64,000 nucleotides of DNA, from contig NZ_JAOPHT010000007.1 of NCBI RefSeq assembly GCF_025515305.1, positions 122,927 to 186,926 of the forward strand, read 5' to 3'. A program made the translations under genes and the position numbers. The notes below the pieces were generated by a model that saw only the letters and a list, made by a program, of their open reading frames with translations, was not told where the DNA came from and did not search any database. The stretch comes from Roseicyclus sediminis. GTDB lineage: Bacteria; Pseudomonadota; Alphaproteobacteria; Rhodobacterales; Rhodobacteraceae. Shown in pieces: positions 16,104 through 24,933 of this stretch; position 1 is the first letter of the stretch; each line of letters begins with the position of its first letter.

Positions 16104-18608
16104 ATGGATATCGTTCTTCTCACCACGATCATCGCGTCGCTCTTTCTCCTGATCGGCGCGGCCGAGCCGATGGCCGACCGCCTGCGGCTGCCGATGAGCG
16201 TGATCCTCGCCGTTCTCGGCGTGCTGATCGGGGTCGGCGCGCTGTTCTTCCTGCGCACGGAGCTGACCGATGTCCTCAACCCGGTGGCGGAGGCGATCCT
16301 CGGCCTGCCGATCCGGTCGAACGTGTTCCTCTACGTCTTCCTGCCGACGCTCCTGTTTCAGGCGACGCTCGGGATGAATCTTCGCCGGATGCTCGACGAC
16401 TGGGTTCCGATCCTCGTGCTGGCCATCGTGGCGGTCGTCGTGGCGACGCTCAGCGTCGGCTACGCGTTGTCCTGGGCCAGCGCCTTGCCGCTTGCCGCCT
16501 GTCTGCTGGTCGGCGCCATCGTGTCGACCACCGACCCTTCGGCGGTCGTGTCGATCTTCCGTTCCATCTCGGCGCCCCGGCGGCTGGCGCGGATCATCGA
16601 GGGCGAGAGCCTTCTGAACGACGCCGCGGCCATCGCGCTCTTCGGGGTGTTCATGGGCTTCGTGATGCTGGGTGTGCCCGACCCCGACCTCGGTGCGGCG
16701 ATCGCGCGCTTTCCGGTCCTGCTGGCGGGCGGCGCCCTGACCGGGTGGTTCGCGGCAAGGCTGGCCGTCTGGGTCATGGGCCTGTTCGCGCGGCACGAGC
16801 GGGCGCAGATCTCGATCTCGGTCGCCCTGCCCTACCTCGCCTACATCCTGGCCGAACAGAGCGTCGGCGCCTCCGGCGTGATCGCCGTGGTGACCGCCGG
16901 CCTGACGCTGAACCTTACGGGTCCGGGTCGCCTGCCGCCGCAGGCCTGGACCAACCTGCGCGAGGTCTGGGACCTGCTCGCTCATTGGTCCGGCGCGCTG
17001 ATCTTCATTCTCGCGGCCCTCCTGATCCCCCGCCTCCTCGAAGAGGCGCGGCCCGGCGATTTCGTCCTGATCCTCGTGGTCGTGCTCGCCGCGATCGCCG
17101 CGCGGGCGGTGATCCTGTTCGGGCTCCTGCCGCTTCTCACCGTGCTTCGCGCCTCGCCGCAGGTCGAAACGCGCTACCGGGCCGCGATCCTCTGGGGCGG
17201 GCTGCGCGGGGCCGTCACGCTGGCGCTGGCGCTCGCCGTGACCGAGAGCATCCGGGTGCCGCTGGAGACCAAGCGCCTCGTCGGCATCCTGGCCACGGGC
17301 TTCACGCTCTTCACGCTCATCGTCCAGGGCACCACGCTGCGCTGGGTCATCGCCCGGCTGGGCCTCGACCGGCTCCCGCCGCTTGACGAGGCGCTTTCGC
17401 GGCAGGTCGTGGCGGTCTCGCTGCAGACGGTGCGCGAGGACCTCGCCACCAGCAACGAGAACTATGAACTCACCCGCGAGATCGTTCGCTCGGAAGCCAA
17501 GGCTTTCGGCGAGCGGCTCGACGAGGCGGTGAAGGCGGCGGAGGACAGCCACGACATCCTGGACCGCGACCGCATCACGCTGGGCCTGATCGCGCTGGCC
17601 GGGCGCGAACGCGACCTGATCCTCGAACGTTTGCGGGAACGCACGCTGTCCTCGCGGATGGCCGAGCAGGTCCTTTCGGACGCCGACCGGCTGATCGAAG
17701 GGGCGCGGACGGGCGGGCGCAGCGGCTATCAGCGCGCCGCGCGCCGGAGTGTCGCCTACGACCGCGGCTTTCGCGCCTCGGTCATCCTTCAACGCCGGCT
17801 CCGCCTGTCGGCGCCGCTTGCGCGGATGACGGCGGACCGCTTCGAGTTGCTGCTATCGCAGCGGCTGATCCTGCGCGATCTCGGAGCCTTCATCGACGGG
17901 CGTATCCGGCGCATCCACGGCCGGCGCGTGGCGGACCTGCTGCAGGAACTGCTCACACGTCGGATCGAGGCGCTGGAGACCGCGCTCGAGGGACTGCGCC
18001 TGCAATATCCCGGCTACGCGGAAGAACTGGAGCGGCGGTTCATCCGGCGCACGGCGCTTCGGCTCGAGGAGCGGGAATACGAGGCGATGCGGGGGGACGG
18101 CCTGATCGGCGCCGAAGTCCATTCCGCGCTGATGCAGGATCTCGCGAAACGCCGCGCGGCTGCGGAGATGCGCCCGCGTCTCGACATCGCGTTGCAGCGG
18201 ACGGAACTCGTACGGCAGTTTCCGCTCTTTGCCGATCTCGACGACGCCACGTTGAGGCGCCTCGGCCGAGCGCTGCAAACACGCTACGCCAATGCCGGCG
18301 AGACCGTGATGCGCAAGGAAAGCCCGCCGCACAGCGTCTTTTTCATCGCCTCGGGCGCGGTGGAGCTGGAAACCGCCGGTCAGTCCTGGCGCCTGGGACG
18401 CGGCGAGATGTTCGGGCAGATGGCGATCCTCTTCAACCGGGCCCGCCGCGCCGAAGTGCATGCCATCGCGCCCTCCACGTTGCTCGTGCTGGACGAGGCG
18501 CGGTTCAGGCGCCTGCTGGATCGCAGCAAGACCCTGCGGGAGGCTGTCCGCGCAAGCGCCGAGAAGCGGGGGATTTCGTCCGATCAGATCCTGCTCGAGG
18601 AAAGGTGA
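16104..18608 (+). CDS. CPA1 Na+/H+ antiporter with C-terminal cyclic-nucleotide-binding domain
   Basis: An 834-residue protein. Residues 5-430 hold about 12 membrane helices of the CPA1/NhaP exchanger fold, with the ion-binding Asn172-Asp173 pair in ESLLNDAAA typical of electroneutral exchangers. A long helical cytoplasmic section (about 435-700) leads to a cNMP-binding domain (about 705-825). In its phosphate cassette the usual FGE is FGQ (residues 770-772), while the arginine in RRAEVHA is kept. The glutamate normally contacts the ribose 2'-OH, so cyclic-nucleotide affinity may be weakened. It exports Na+ or another cation against protons; ligand control is inferred. Confidence 0.88.
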   Translation: MDIVLLTTIIASLFLLIGAAEPMADRLRLPMSVILAVLGVLIGVGALFFLRTELTDVLNPVAEAILGLPIRSNVFLYVFLPTLLFQATLGMNLRRMLDDWVPILVLAIVAVVVATLSVGYALSWASALPLAACLLVGAIVSTTDPSAVVSIFRSISAPRRLARIIEGESLLNDAAAIALFGVFMGFVMLGVPDPDLGAAIARFPVLLAGGALTGWFAARLAVWVMGLFARHERAQISISVALPYLAYILAEQSVGASGVIAVVTAGLTLNLTGPGRLPPQAWTNLREVWDLLAHWSGALIFILAALLIPRLLEEARPGDFVLILVVVLAAIAARAVILFGLLPLLTVLRASPQVETRYRAAILWGGLRGAVTLALALAVTESIRVPLETKRLVGILATGFTLFTLIVQGTTLRWVIARLGLDRLPPLDEALSRQVVAVSLQTVREDLATSNENYELTREIVRSEAKAFGERLDEAVKAAEDSHDILDRDRITLGLIALAGRERDLILERLRERTLSSRMAEQVLSDADRLIEGARTGGRSGYQRAARRSVAYDRGFRASVILQRRLRLSAPLARMTADRFELLLSQRLILRDLGAFIDGRIRRIHGRRVADLLQELLTRRIEALETALEGLRLQYPGYAEELERRFIRRTALRLEEREYEAMRGDGLIGAEVHSALMQDLAKRRAAAEMRPRLDIALQRTELVRQFPLFADLDDATLRRLGRALQTRYANAGETVMRKESPPHSVFFIASGAVELETAGQSWRLGRGEMFGQMAILFNRARRAEVHAIAPSTLLVLDEARFRRLLDRSKTLREAVRASAEKRGISSDQILLEER

Positions 18609-18727
18609 CGCGGCCTGCAGGGACCCCGCGGCCTTCGGTTGTGGCGGTTGCACACGGACGCAGGCCTTCCTATGCCTTGTCGGACCCGCGGGCAGGACCG
18701 CCCGCAGCAGCGAGACGGAACACAGAC

Positions 18728-19690
18728 ATGAGCGTGGCGGTATCGATCATCGGGCTGGGCATCATGGGGCGCCGCATGCTCGAACACATGCTCCGGCATC
18801 CCGGATACGAGCCGGTTGCCCTGTGGGACCCTGACCCGCAGGCCTGCCAAGCCGCCGCGGCGCTCGCGCCGGACGCCAGGATCGCCTCTTCCGCGGAAGA
18901 GGCCATGGCGGCCGCCGATCTTGTCTATCTCGCCTGCCCGCCGGTGCCACGGAAAGCCTACGCGCTCGCCGCCGCGGCCGAGGGCAAGGCGGTGTTCCTC
19001 GAAAAGCCGCTCGGCGTGGACATCGCCGAAAGCGAAGCGCTCGTCGCCGCGCTTGCGGCAAGCGGCGTTCCGGCGGCCGTCAATTTCACCCAGGCGGCCG
19101 GGGCGGCATTGACCGGGGTCGCGGAGGCCGCACGGAGCGGCGCGCTCGGCGAGGTGCTGGGGGCCGACATCGTCGTGACCTACGCGGCCTGGCCACGCGA
19201 ATGGCAGAAGGCGGCCGACTGGCTCCGCTTCCGCGACGAGGGCGGGATGACACGCGAGGTGATCTCGCACTTCCTGTTCTTTTCGGAACGCATCCTCGGC
19301 CCGCTATCCGTGGTCTGGGCGCGGCCGTCCTACCCGGCCGATCCGGCGCTGTGCGAGACCCACATGCTGGCCCGGCTGGAGAACGCCGCGGGCCTTCCCG
19401 TCACGATCATGGCCAGCGTCGGCGGCGCGCAGCCGGACCGGCAGGAACTGACCATCAAGGGCTCGGCGGCAAGTCGGCGGATCACGGATTTCTACGTCGA
19501 CGCGCGCTCGGATGGCGGGCCCTTCGAAGAGCTGACCGAACGGCCCGCCGATCCCCGCGCGGTCAGCCTCCGGGCGCAACTCGACGACCTTCTCCTTTGC
19601 ATGCGGGGCGAAGCCAGCAGACTTGCGACACCCGCGGAGGCGCTTCGGGTGCAGAAGCTCGTCGAAGCGATGCTGGCGGCGCCGGCCTGA
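18728..19690 (+). CDS. Gfo/Idh/MocA-family oxidoreductase
   Basis: A 320-residue NAD(P)-dependent dehydrogenase. The Rossmann motif GLGIMG is at residues 9-14 and the family catalytic lysine lies in FLEKPLG near residue 97; the C-terminal half resembles the GFO_IDH_MocA substrate domain. Such enzymes oxidise sugars, inositols or their derivatives. I chose ATG 18728 because the Rossmann strand begins a few residues later. It is convergent with an SDR that also looks sugar-specific (stop codons 67 bp apart). The substrate is unknown. Confidence 0.85.
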   Translation: MSVAVSIIGLGIMGRRMLEHMLRHPGYEPVALWDPDPQACQAAAALAPDARIASSAEEAMAAADLVYLACPPVPRKAYALAAAAEGKAVFLEKPLGVDIAESEALVAALAASGVPAAVNFTQAAGAALTGVAEAARSGALGEVLGADIVVTYAAWPREWQKAADWLRFRDEGGMTREVISHFLFFSERILGPLSVVWARPSYPADPALCETHMLARLENAAGLPVTIMASVGGAQPDRQELTIKGSAASRRITDFYVDARSDGGPFEELTERPADPRAVSLRAQLDDLLLCMRGEASRLATPAEALRVQKLVEAMLAAPA

Positions 19691-19756
19691 ACGCAGAAAG
19701 ACGCGGACCTTCGTCCTTGCGGCGCTCCGGGTCGTTGGCCTGGTCCGGTGCGCCCT

Positions 19757-20647
19757 CTAGCTCAGCACGTAATTGCGCCAATCGTGTTCCGGGCTGAAGC
19801 CGAGCAGGTCCCTGGCCTTGCGGTTGGAGTAGAACGTCTCGCGCTCGCCCATCCCGCGGTTCACGGGGACGCCTGCATAGAACTCCTCGATCAGCTGCGC
19901 GGTGGTGCGGTCGACGGAATGGCTGTCGTTCGACACGTTGAAGACCTGGTAGCCGAGCCCGTTCACGCTCAGGCACCGGTCGACCATGTGGCCGAGATCG
20001 CGCGCGTCGATATAGGCGAAGAAGTTCCTGCGCCGGAGCGCGGGATCCGCGATGTAGGCCGGAAAGTTCTCCGCGTATTCATGGGGTTCCACAACGTTGT
20101 TGATCCGGAGGCCGTAGATGTCGAAGCCGCTCCGGCGCTGGAAGCTGCGGGCCGTGGCCTCGTTGACGACCTTGGACATGGCGTAGCTGTCCTCGGGGAT
20201 CGTCGGGTGCTCCTCGTCGACTGGAAGATAATCCGGCTTGCGCTCGCCGTCGGCGAAACAGACGCCATAGGTCGTCTCGGACGAAGCGAAGACGATCTTG
20301 CGCACTCCGAATTTCACCGCCGCGTCGATCACGTTGTAGGTGCCGAGCGTGTTGACGCGGAAACACTCGTTGTCTGCCGTGATGAGGATCCGCGGAACGG
20401 CGGCGAAGTGGACGACCGCATCGAAGCGCGGCACGCCCTGCCCCGGCTCCAGTTCGTCGAACCCGGCATAGCTTGCCATGACGTCGAACATCTGACCCGC
20501 GTCCGTGATGTCGGCGATCCGGTTGTCCACGCCTTCCATTTCTAGCGGCGTCAGATCGACGTTCAGGACGCGATGCCCTCGTTCGACAAGAAACCGGACC
20601 GCGTGGCGCCCGGCCTTTCCCGATCCACCGGTGAAAAGGACCCTCAT
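19757..20647 (-). CDS. NAD(P)-dependent SDR, nucleotide-sugar epimerase/uronate dehydrogenase type
   Basis: A 296-residue extended SDR. GGSGKAG near residues 7-13 is the cofactor loop; the catalytic set is S123 (in ASSETTYG), Y155 and K159 (in SYAMSK), so it is intact. Size and the SSETTYG block resemble uronate dehydrogenases and UDP-glucose-4-epimerase-like proteins. The start at 20647 has GGAGG seven bases upstream on the minus strand. It likely acts in sugar or sugar-acid metabolism, in keeping with the convergent Gfo/Idh gene; exact substrate unknown. Confidence 0.85.
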   Translation of the reverse strand: MRVLFTGGSGKAGRHAVRFLVERGHRVLNVDLTPLEMEGVDNRIADITDAGQMFDVMASYAGFDELEPGQGVPRFDAVVHFAAVPRILITADNECFRVNTLGTYNVIDAAVKFGVRKIVFASSETTYGVCFADGERKPDYLPVDEEHPTIPEDSYAMSKVVNEATARSFQRRSGFDIYGLRINNVVEPHEYAENFPAYIADPALRRRNFFAYIDARDLGHMVDRCLSVNGLGYQVFNVSNDSHSVDRTTAQLIEEFYAGVPVNRGMGERETFYSNRKARDLLGFSPEHDWRNYVLS

Positions 20648-20721
20648 CGCAACCTCCATCCAAAAGGACCTCCCCATGGCCTATCAGGCCAGCGCCGCGG
20701 GGTCGACCGGGGCGACGACGG

Positions 20722-21909
20722 TCAGCGCCCCCCGCCGGCGCCCGCCGCGATGGCGAGGCCGGCCGCGACGCCGGAGGACCAGGCCCACTGGAAGTTGTAG
20801 CCGCCGAGCCAGCCGGTCACATCGACAGCCTCGCCTATGGCGTAGAGCCCCGGCACGTCGCGCGCCTCCATCGTCTTGGACGAAAGCGCCGCGGTCGAGA
20901 TGCCGCCCGCCGTCACCTCGGCCTTGGCATAGCCCTCGGTGCCCGTTGGCCGGAAGGTCAGCGCCGTCAGAACCTCGGCGGCCGCGTCGAGCTCGGCATC
21001 CGAGCAATTTCCCAGCTCCCGCCCGAGCCCGATGCGCGCCGCGAGCACGTCGGCAAGGCGGGCCGGCAGGTGGCGGGAGAGCGCGGCCTTCAGATGCGTC
21101 CGGGGCATCTCCTGCCGCGCGGCGCGCAGGACTGCGCCCGCATCGGGCAGGACACGGAGCGACACCGCCTCGCCCGGCGCCCAGTAGGAAGAGACCTGCA
21201 GGATCGCGGGCCCCGAGAGGCCCCTGTGCGTGAAGAGCGCGGCCTCCTCGAAGGCGACGTCCCGCACCCGGGCGACCACGGGAAAGGCCACGCCCGGAAT
21301 GCCCTTGAAGGGGGCATCCTCTTCTCCGAGCGTGAAGGGCACGAGCGCCGGGCGGGGCGTCACCACATCGAGGCCGAAGCGACGGGCGATGTCGTAGGCC
21401 ACGCCACTCGCACCCATCTTCGGGATGGAGGGCCCGCCCGTCGCGATCACGAGCGCCCGCGCCGTTGCGCCCGCCACGCGGAACCGCCCGTCGGAATGTC
21501 CGATCTCGCCGATCGCGGTGGACAGCCGGACATCGACGCCACCCTTCCGGCATTCCTCCAGCAGCATGGCGACGATCTGCCGGGCCGACCCGTCGCAGAA
21601 AAGCTGCCCAAGCGTCTTTTCATGCCAGGCGATGCCGTGACGCTCCACCAGCGCGAGGAAATCCCATTGCGTGTAACGGCTCAGCGCCGATTTCGCGAAA
21701 TGCGGGTTCTCGGACAGGAAGTTCTCCGGCTCGGTTCCGGTGTTGGTGAAATTGCAGCGCCCGCCGCCGGAAATGAGGATCTTCTTTCCCGGCTTCTCGG
21801 CATGGTCGATGACGAGGACGCGCGCGCCGGCCTGCCCCGCGGTCGCCGCCGCCATCAGGCCCGCGCCCCCCGCCCCGAGGACGATCGCATCGTAGTCCCG
21901 TTCCGCCAT
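20722..21909 (-). CDS. BaiN/HI0933-family FAD-dependent oxidoreductase
   Basis: A 395-residue flavoprotein of the HI0933/BaiN group. GAGGAGLMAA near residue 12 is the FAD site, followed by the family tags KKILISGGGRCNFTN and GLFCDG-like LGQLFCDGSA, then VIATGG and a C-terminal GEAVDVTGWLGGYNFQWAWSSG. These proteins are widespread; BaiN reduces bile-acid intermediates in Clostridium, but most members have no proven reaction. It is divergent from rlmJ with a 71-bp intergenic gap. Confidence 0.9.
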   Translation of the reverse strand: MAERDYDAIVLGAGGAGLMAAATAGQAGARVLVIDHAEKPGKKILISGGGRCNFTNTGTEPENFLSENPHFAKSALSRYTQWDFLALVERHGIAWHEKTLGQLFCDGSARQIVAMLLEECRKGGVDVRLSTAIGEIGHSDGRFRVAGATARALVIATGGPSIPKMGASGVAYDIARRFGLDVVTPRPALVPFTLGEEDAPFKGIPGVAFPVVARVRDVAFEEAALFTHRGLSGPAILQVSSYWAPGEAVSLRVLPDAGAVLRAARQEMPRTHLKAALSRHLPARLADVLAARIGLGRELGNCSDAELDAAAEVLTALTFRPTGTEGYAKAEVTAGGISTAALSSKTMEARDVPGLYAIGEAVDVTGWLGGYNFQWAWSSGVAAGLAIAAGAGGGR

Positions 21910-21980
21910 TCAGGTTCCCTGTCCCGCCCGCTTGTTCCCGCCCGCTTGTCCCGACCCGCCAATCCGGCTACGCCGCCCAT

Positions 21981-22769
21981 ATGTTGTCCTATCAGCACAG
22001 TTTCCACGCAGGGAACATGGCCGACGTGCACAAGCACGCGCTTCTGGCCGTGATGCTGGACTACCTGACGCGCAAGGACAAACCGCTCAGCTACATCGAG
22101 ACCCATGCCGGCCGTGGGCTCTACCGGCTGGACGCGGCAGAGGCGCTCAAGACCGGCGAGGCGGCGGTCGGCATCGGCCGGCTCGCCGCGGCCTTCCCAC
22201 CCGAGCATCCCTATGCCCGCTGCCTTGCCGCGATCCGCGCACGATACGGGGCGACGGCCTATCCCGGATCTCCCCTGATCGCGGCGGACATGCTGCGGCC
22301 CGGCGACGTGATGCACCTTGCGGAACTGCACCCGAGGGAACACGAGGCCCTGAAGGAGGTGATGGCCCCCTTCGGCGCCCATGTCCTGCGCCGCGACGGC
22401 CTCGCGGCGGCGCTTTCGCTCTGTCCGCCGACACCCCGGCGCGGCCTCGTCCTGATCGACCCGTCCTGGGAGGTGAAGGACGACTACGCGACGATCCCGA
22501 AGACAATCTCGAAGCTGCGGGCGAAATGGAACGTCGGGATCATCGCACTCTGGTATCCGCTCCTGCTGGGTGGCGCGCATGGGCCGATGCTCGACGCGCT
22601 GTCCGCCCTCGATCCGGACGGGCTCCGCCACGAGGTCGTCTTCGGCCCCGCGCGCGAGGGGCACCGGATGGTCGGATCGGGCCTGTTCGTGGTGAACCCG
22701 CCCTACGGCCTTGCCGACGAGGCCCAGCGCATCGAAGCCCTCTTCGACGCGCGGCCCAAGTCCTCGTGA
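21981..22769 (+). CDS. rlmJ: 23S rRNA (adenine-2030-N6)-methyltransferase
   Basis: A 262-residue RlmJ. The N-terminus LSYQHSFHAGN.ADVHKH matches E. coli RlmJ closely, as do ETHAGRGLY (SAM-binding), YPGSPLIA, ELHP and ALWYP. The enzyme methylates A2030 of 23S rRNA. One oddity: the motif IV of N6-adenine methyltransferases, DPPY in E. coli RlmJ, reads DPSW here (residues 160-163), with the following glutamate kept. The aromatic position is conserved, but the second proline is lost. I expect activity, with some caution. Confidence 0.92.
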   Translation: MLSYQHSFHAGNMADVHKHALLAVMLDYLTRKDKPLSYIETHAGRGLYRLDAAEALKTGEAAVGIGRLAAAFPPEHPYARCLAAIRARYGATAYPGSPLIAADMLRPGDVMHLAELHPREHEALKEVMAPFGAHVLRRDGLAAALSLCPPTPRRGLVLIDPSWEVKDDYATIPKTISKLRAKWNVGIIALWYPLLLGGAHGPMLDALSALDPDGLRHEVVFGPAREGHRMVGSGLFVVNPPYGLADEAQRIEALFDARPKSS

Positions 22770-23219
22770 CAGGCGGTTTCATGGCGGGGTGACGCGCCCC
22801 CCACGGTCCAAGACCGCCGGACCCTGAAGCCATTGCCGGGCGGGGACGGGACGGCGTCTCGAAGGGCTGGCCCCGCGCGCGGTGGCGAAGACGCCCGGAG
22901 ACGAGCATGCGAAGCTCAGGAAGCGGCTGGCCCACGCGCTCCTCGGCCATGCGAAGCCGAGGGACCTGGCGGCGAAGAAGGTGGCGCAAGACGTGAGGCA
23001 ATGGCGCCCGGAGTGGAGATCCCCGGAGTGGGTCGGCGCGAGGCGCTCGACATTGCCCTTGCCGGGCCGCATCCGACCGGATGACTTTCGCGTCCATGGG
23101 CCGCTTCCTGAAAATCGCGCGCCGCCGGACATCCGCATCTTTCCAGGCCTTGATCCAGATCATCGCTGCGACGGCCGTGTTGGCATGGATGGGGGCATCC
23201 CTTGCCAAGCAGCAGCACG
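22770..23219. other. Intergenic region without a convincing gene
   Basis: About 450 bp between rlmJ and the second DUF6544-like gene. An open frame from 22882 to 23223 starts with a lysine-rich stretch (MAKTPGDEHAKLRKRL) but its second half has no protein-like character, so it is at best a decayed gene. No RNA gene, repeat or clear terminator was seen. Confidence 0.4.
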
Positions 23220-24059
23220 ATGAACTTCCTTCTCGCTTTCGCGGCCGCCGTCCTTGTCGCAACCGGAGCACTCGGGGCCTTGCGGGCGTTCGACCGGCGC
23301 GCCGATCGTGTGGAATGGCAACGCCTCAGGGCGCTTCAACCGCAAAAGCCGGATGCGTTCAGCCGGGACATGGTCGCCCATCTGCCCGGCCCCGCGCGGC
23401 GGTATTTCGGGTTCGCCATCTCGGAGGGTGCACCGATCTTGCCGGTTGTGGAAATCGACATGGGGGGTCTCTTGAGCCTCGGCACGAAAGAGGCACCGAA
23501 CTACCGGAGGATGGACGCGCACCAGATCCTTGCGGTTCCCGAGGGCTTCGTCTGGTCCATGCGTTCCCGCGGCGGGATGCCCGTCGCGCTTTCCGATTCA
23601 GGGATGTGGACACGGTTCTGGGCCATGGGGCTTTTTCCGGTCGCAAGGCTCGGCGGCGATCCGGACCACGCGAGGTCCGCCTACGGGCGCTATGCGGCAG
23701 AAGCCGCGATCTGGGCGCCCGCCGCACTGCTGCCGGGTCCCGGCATCGCGTGGTCGGAAGTGGACGGGAACACCGCCCGCGTGACCGTCAGGCACGGCGC
23801 GCTGGAGCAGTCGGTGGATGTGACCGTTGAGGCGGATGGAAGGCCGACCGTCGTGCGCTTCGACCGCTGGAGCGATGCCAACCCCGATGGCATCCACAGG
23901 CTGCAACCCTTCGGCGGCCATCTGTCGGACTTTCGGGAGGTCGACGGCTACCGCCTGCCCTTCCGCGTGGAGGCCGGCAACATGTTCGGCACCGACGACT
24001 ACTTCCCCTTTTTCCTCGCCGAGGTCACCGGCATCCGTTTCCCCAGGGCGCGCAAATGA
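23220..24059 (+). CDS. Membrane-anchored DUF6544-like protein, paralogue 2
   Basis: A 279-residue paralogue of the protein at 3992-4828: an N-terminal helix (residues 2-22), then the same blocks PARRYFGF, SLGTKEAPNY, RGGMP, LLPGPGI.W, LQPFGGHLSDFREV and FRVEAGNMFGTD. Function is unknown. Unlike copy 1, its stop overlaps the ATG of a CPBP membrane protease (ATGA at 24056), so the two are translationally coupled and may work together. The start is the ATG at 23220, chosen to match paralogue 1; an in-frame ATG six codons earlier is less likely. Confidence 0.75.
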   Translation: MNFLLAFAAAVLVATGALGALRAFDRRADRVEWQRLRALQPQKPDAFSRDMVAHLPGPARRYFGFAISEGAPILPVVEIDMGGLLSLGTKEAPNYRRMDAHQILAVPEGFVWSMRSRGGMPVALSDSGMWTRFWAMGLFPVARLGGDPDHARSAYGRYAAEAAIWAPAALLPGPGIAWSEVDGNTARVTVRHGALEQSVDVTVEADGRPTVVRFDRWSDANPDGIHRLQPFGGHLSDFREVDGYRLPFRVEAGNMFGTDDYFPFFLAEVTGIRFPRARK

Positions 24060-24907
24060 CGGGGTCAGGTGCACCTCGGGCCAGCAGGCCAGGCGCGCGG
24101 GACGCGACGCCCGCCAGCGATGCGGCGGAGGCGAAAAGCCCCGGTGCCTGCATGCGACAGGCGGTTGTCTTCTCGATACTGTCGCTCGCCCTCTCGTGGT
24201 CGGCCTGGGGCTTGGCCATCCTCACGGACAGCAGCGCGGCGGGTTGGCGGGTCGCGGGTGCATTCGGGCCTTCACTCGCGGCGCTCGGTCTCGCCGCCAT
24301 CTCCGGCCGAAGCGATTTGTCCCGGCTCCTCTCGGGGTTCTCCCGGTGGCGGGCTTCTCCTTGGGCCTGGGTCTTCGCGCTTCTGAGCACGGCCGCAGTC
24401 GGCGTGACGGCCCTGTTATTGGACATGGCCGCCGGAGGGGAAGTGGACTGGCCGGCTGCGCAGGTCCTGATGCTCGCCCCGGTCATCTTCCTTTGGGTCC
24501 TCGTGTTCAGCGTGGCCGGAGAGGAAACCGGCTGGCGCGGATACCTGCTGCCGCGGCTGCTCTCCCTGACCGGGCCTGTGCGCGCGAGCCTCGCTCTGGG
24601 TCTGGTCTGGGCCCTTTGGCACCTGCCGCTCTGGGCACTGCCCGGAGACTTCCATGCCGCGATACCGGCGTGGCTCTTTGGCGTGCAGATCCTCGCCGTC
24701 TCCGTACTCTACACCTGGCTCTGGCTCAGAAGCGGCGGAAGCCTTGTCCTCGCCCATGTCTTTCACGCCGCCTCGAACACGACGCTGGGCCTCCTTCCCC
24801 TGATACCCGGTGAAGGGGCCGATGGCCTGCGGCCTCTGACGATTGCGATCGGGCTTCTGTGCGTCGTGTCCGTCTTTGCCGGCTGGCGCCTGTCCCGAGC
24901 GCGGTAG
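24056..24907 (+). CDS. CPBP-family intramembrane metalloprotease, copy 1
   Basis: A 283-residue multi-pass protein of the CAAX-protease/bacteriocin-processing (CPBP, ABI) family. The metal/catalytic motifs are present: EETGWRG (EExxxR), then WHLPLW and HAASNTT in later helices. An N-terminal tail of about 30 residues precedes the first helix. It overlaps the DUF6544-like gene by 4 bp. Bacterial CPBP proteins are implicated in peptide processing, bacteriocin self-immunity and membrane protein cleavage. It is convergent with a five-gene minus-strand operon that contains a second CPBP protein. Confidence 0.87.
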   Translation: MTGSGAPRASRPGARDATPASDAAEAKSPGACMRQAVVFSILSLALSWSAWGLAILTDSSAAGWRVAGAFGPSLAALGLAAISGRSDLSRLLSGFSRWRASPWAWVFALLSTAAVGVTALLLDMAAGGEVDWPAAQVLMLAPVIFLWVLVFSVAGEETGWRGYLLPRLLSLTGPVRASLALGLVWALWHLPLWALPGDFHAAIPAWLFGVQILAVSVLYTWLWLRSGGSLVLAHVFHAASNTTLGLLPLIPGEGADGLRPLTIAIGLLCVVSVFAGWRLSRAR

Positions 24908-24933
24908 GGCAAGGCGCGAAGGACAGAAGACGA

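Noticed and set aside
22882..23223. Small gene of 113 codons between rlmJ and the DUF6544-like gene
   Set aside because: The first 50 residues look mildly protein-like, but the rest does not, there is no ribosome site, and competing frames on the other strand are equally open.
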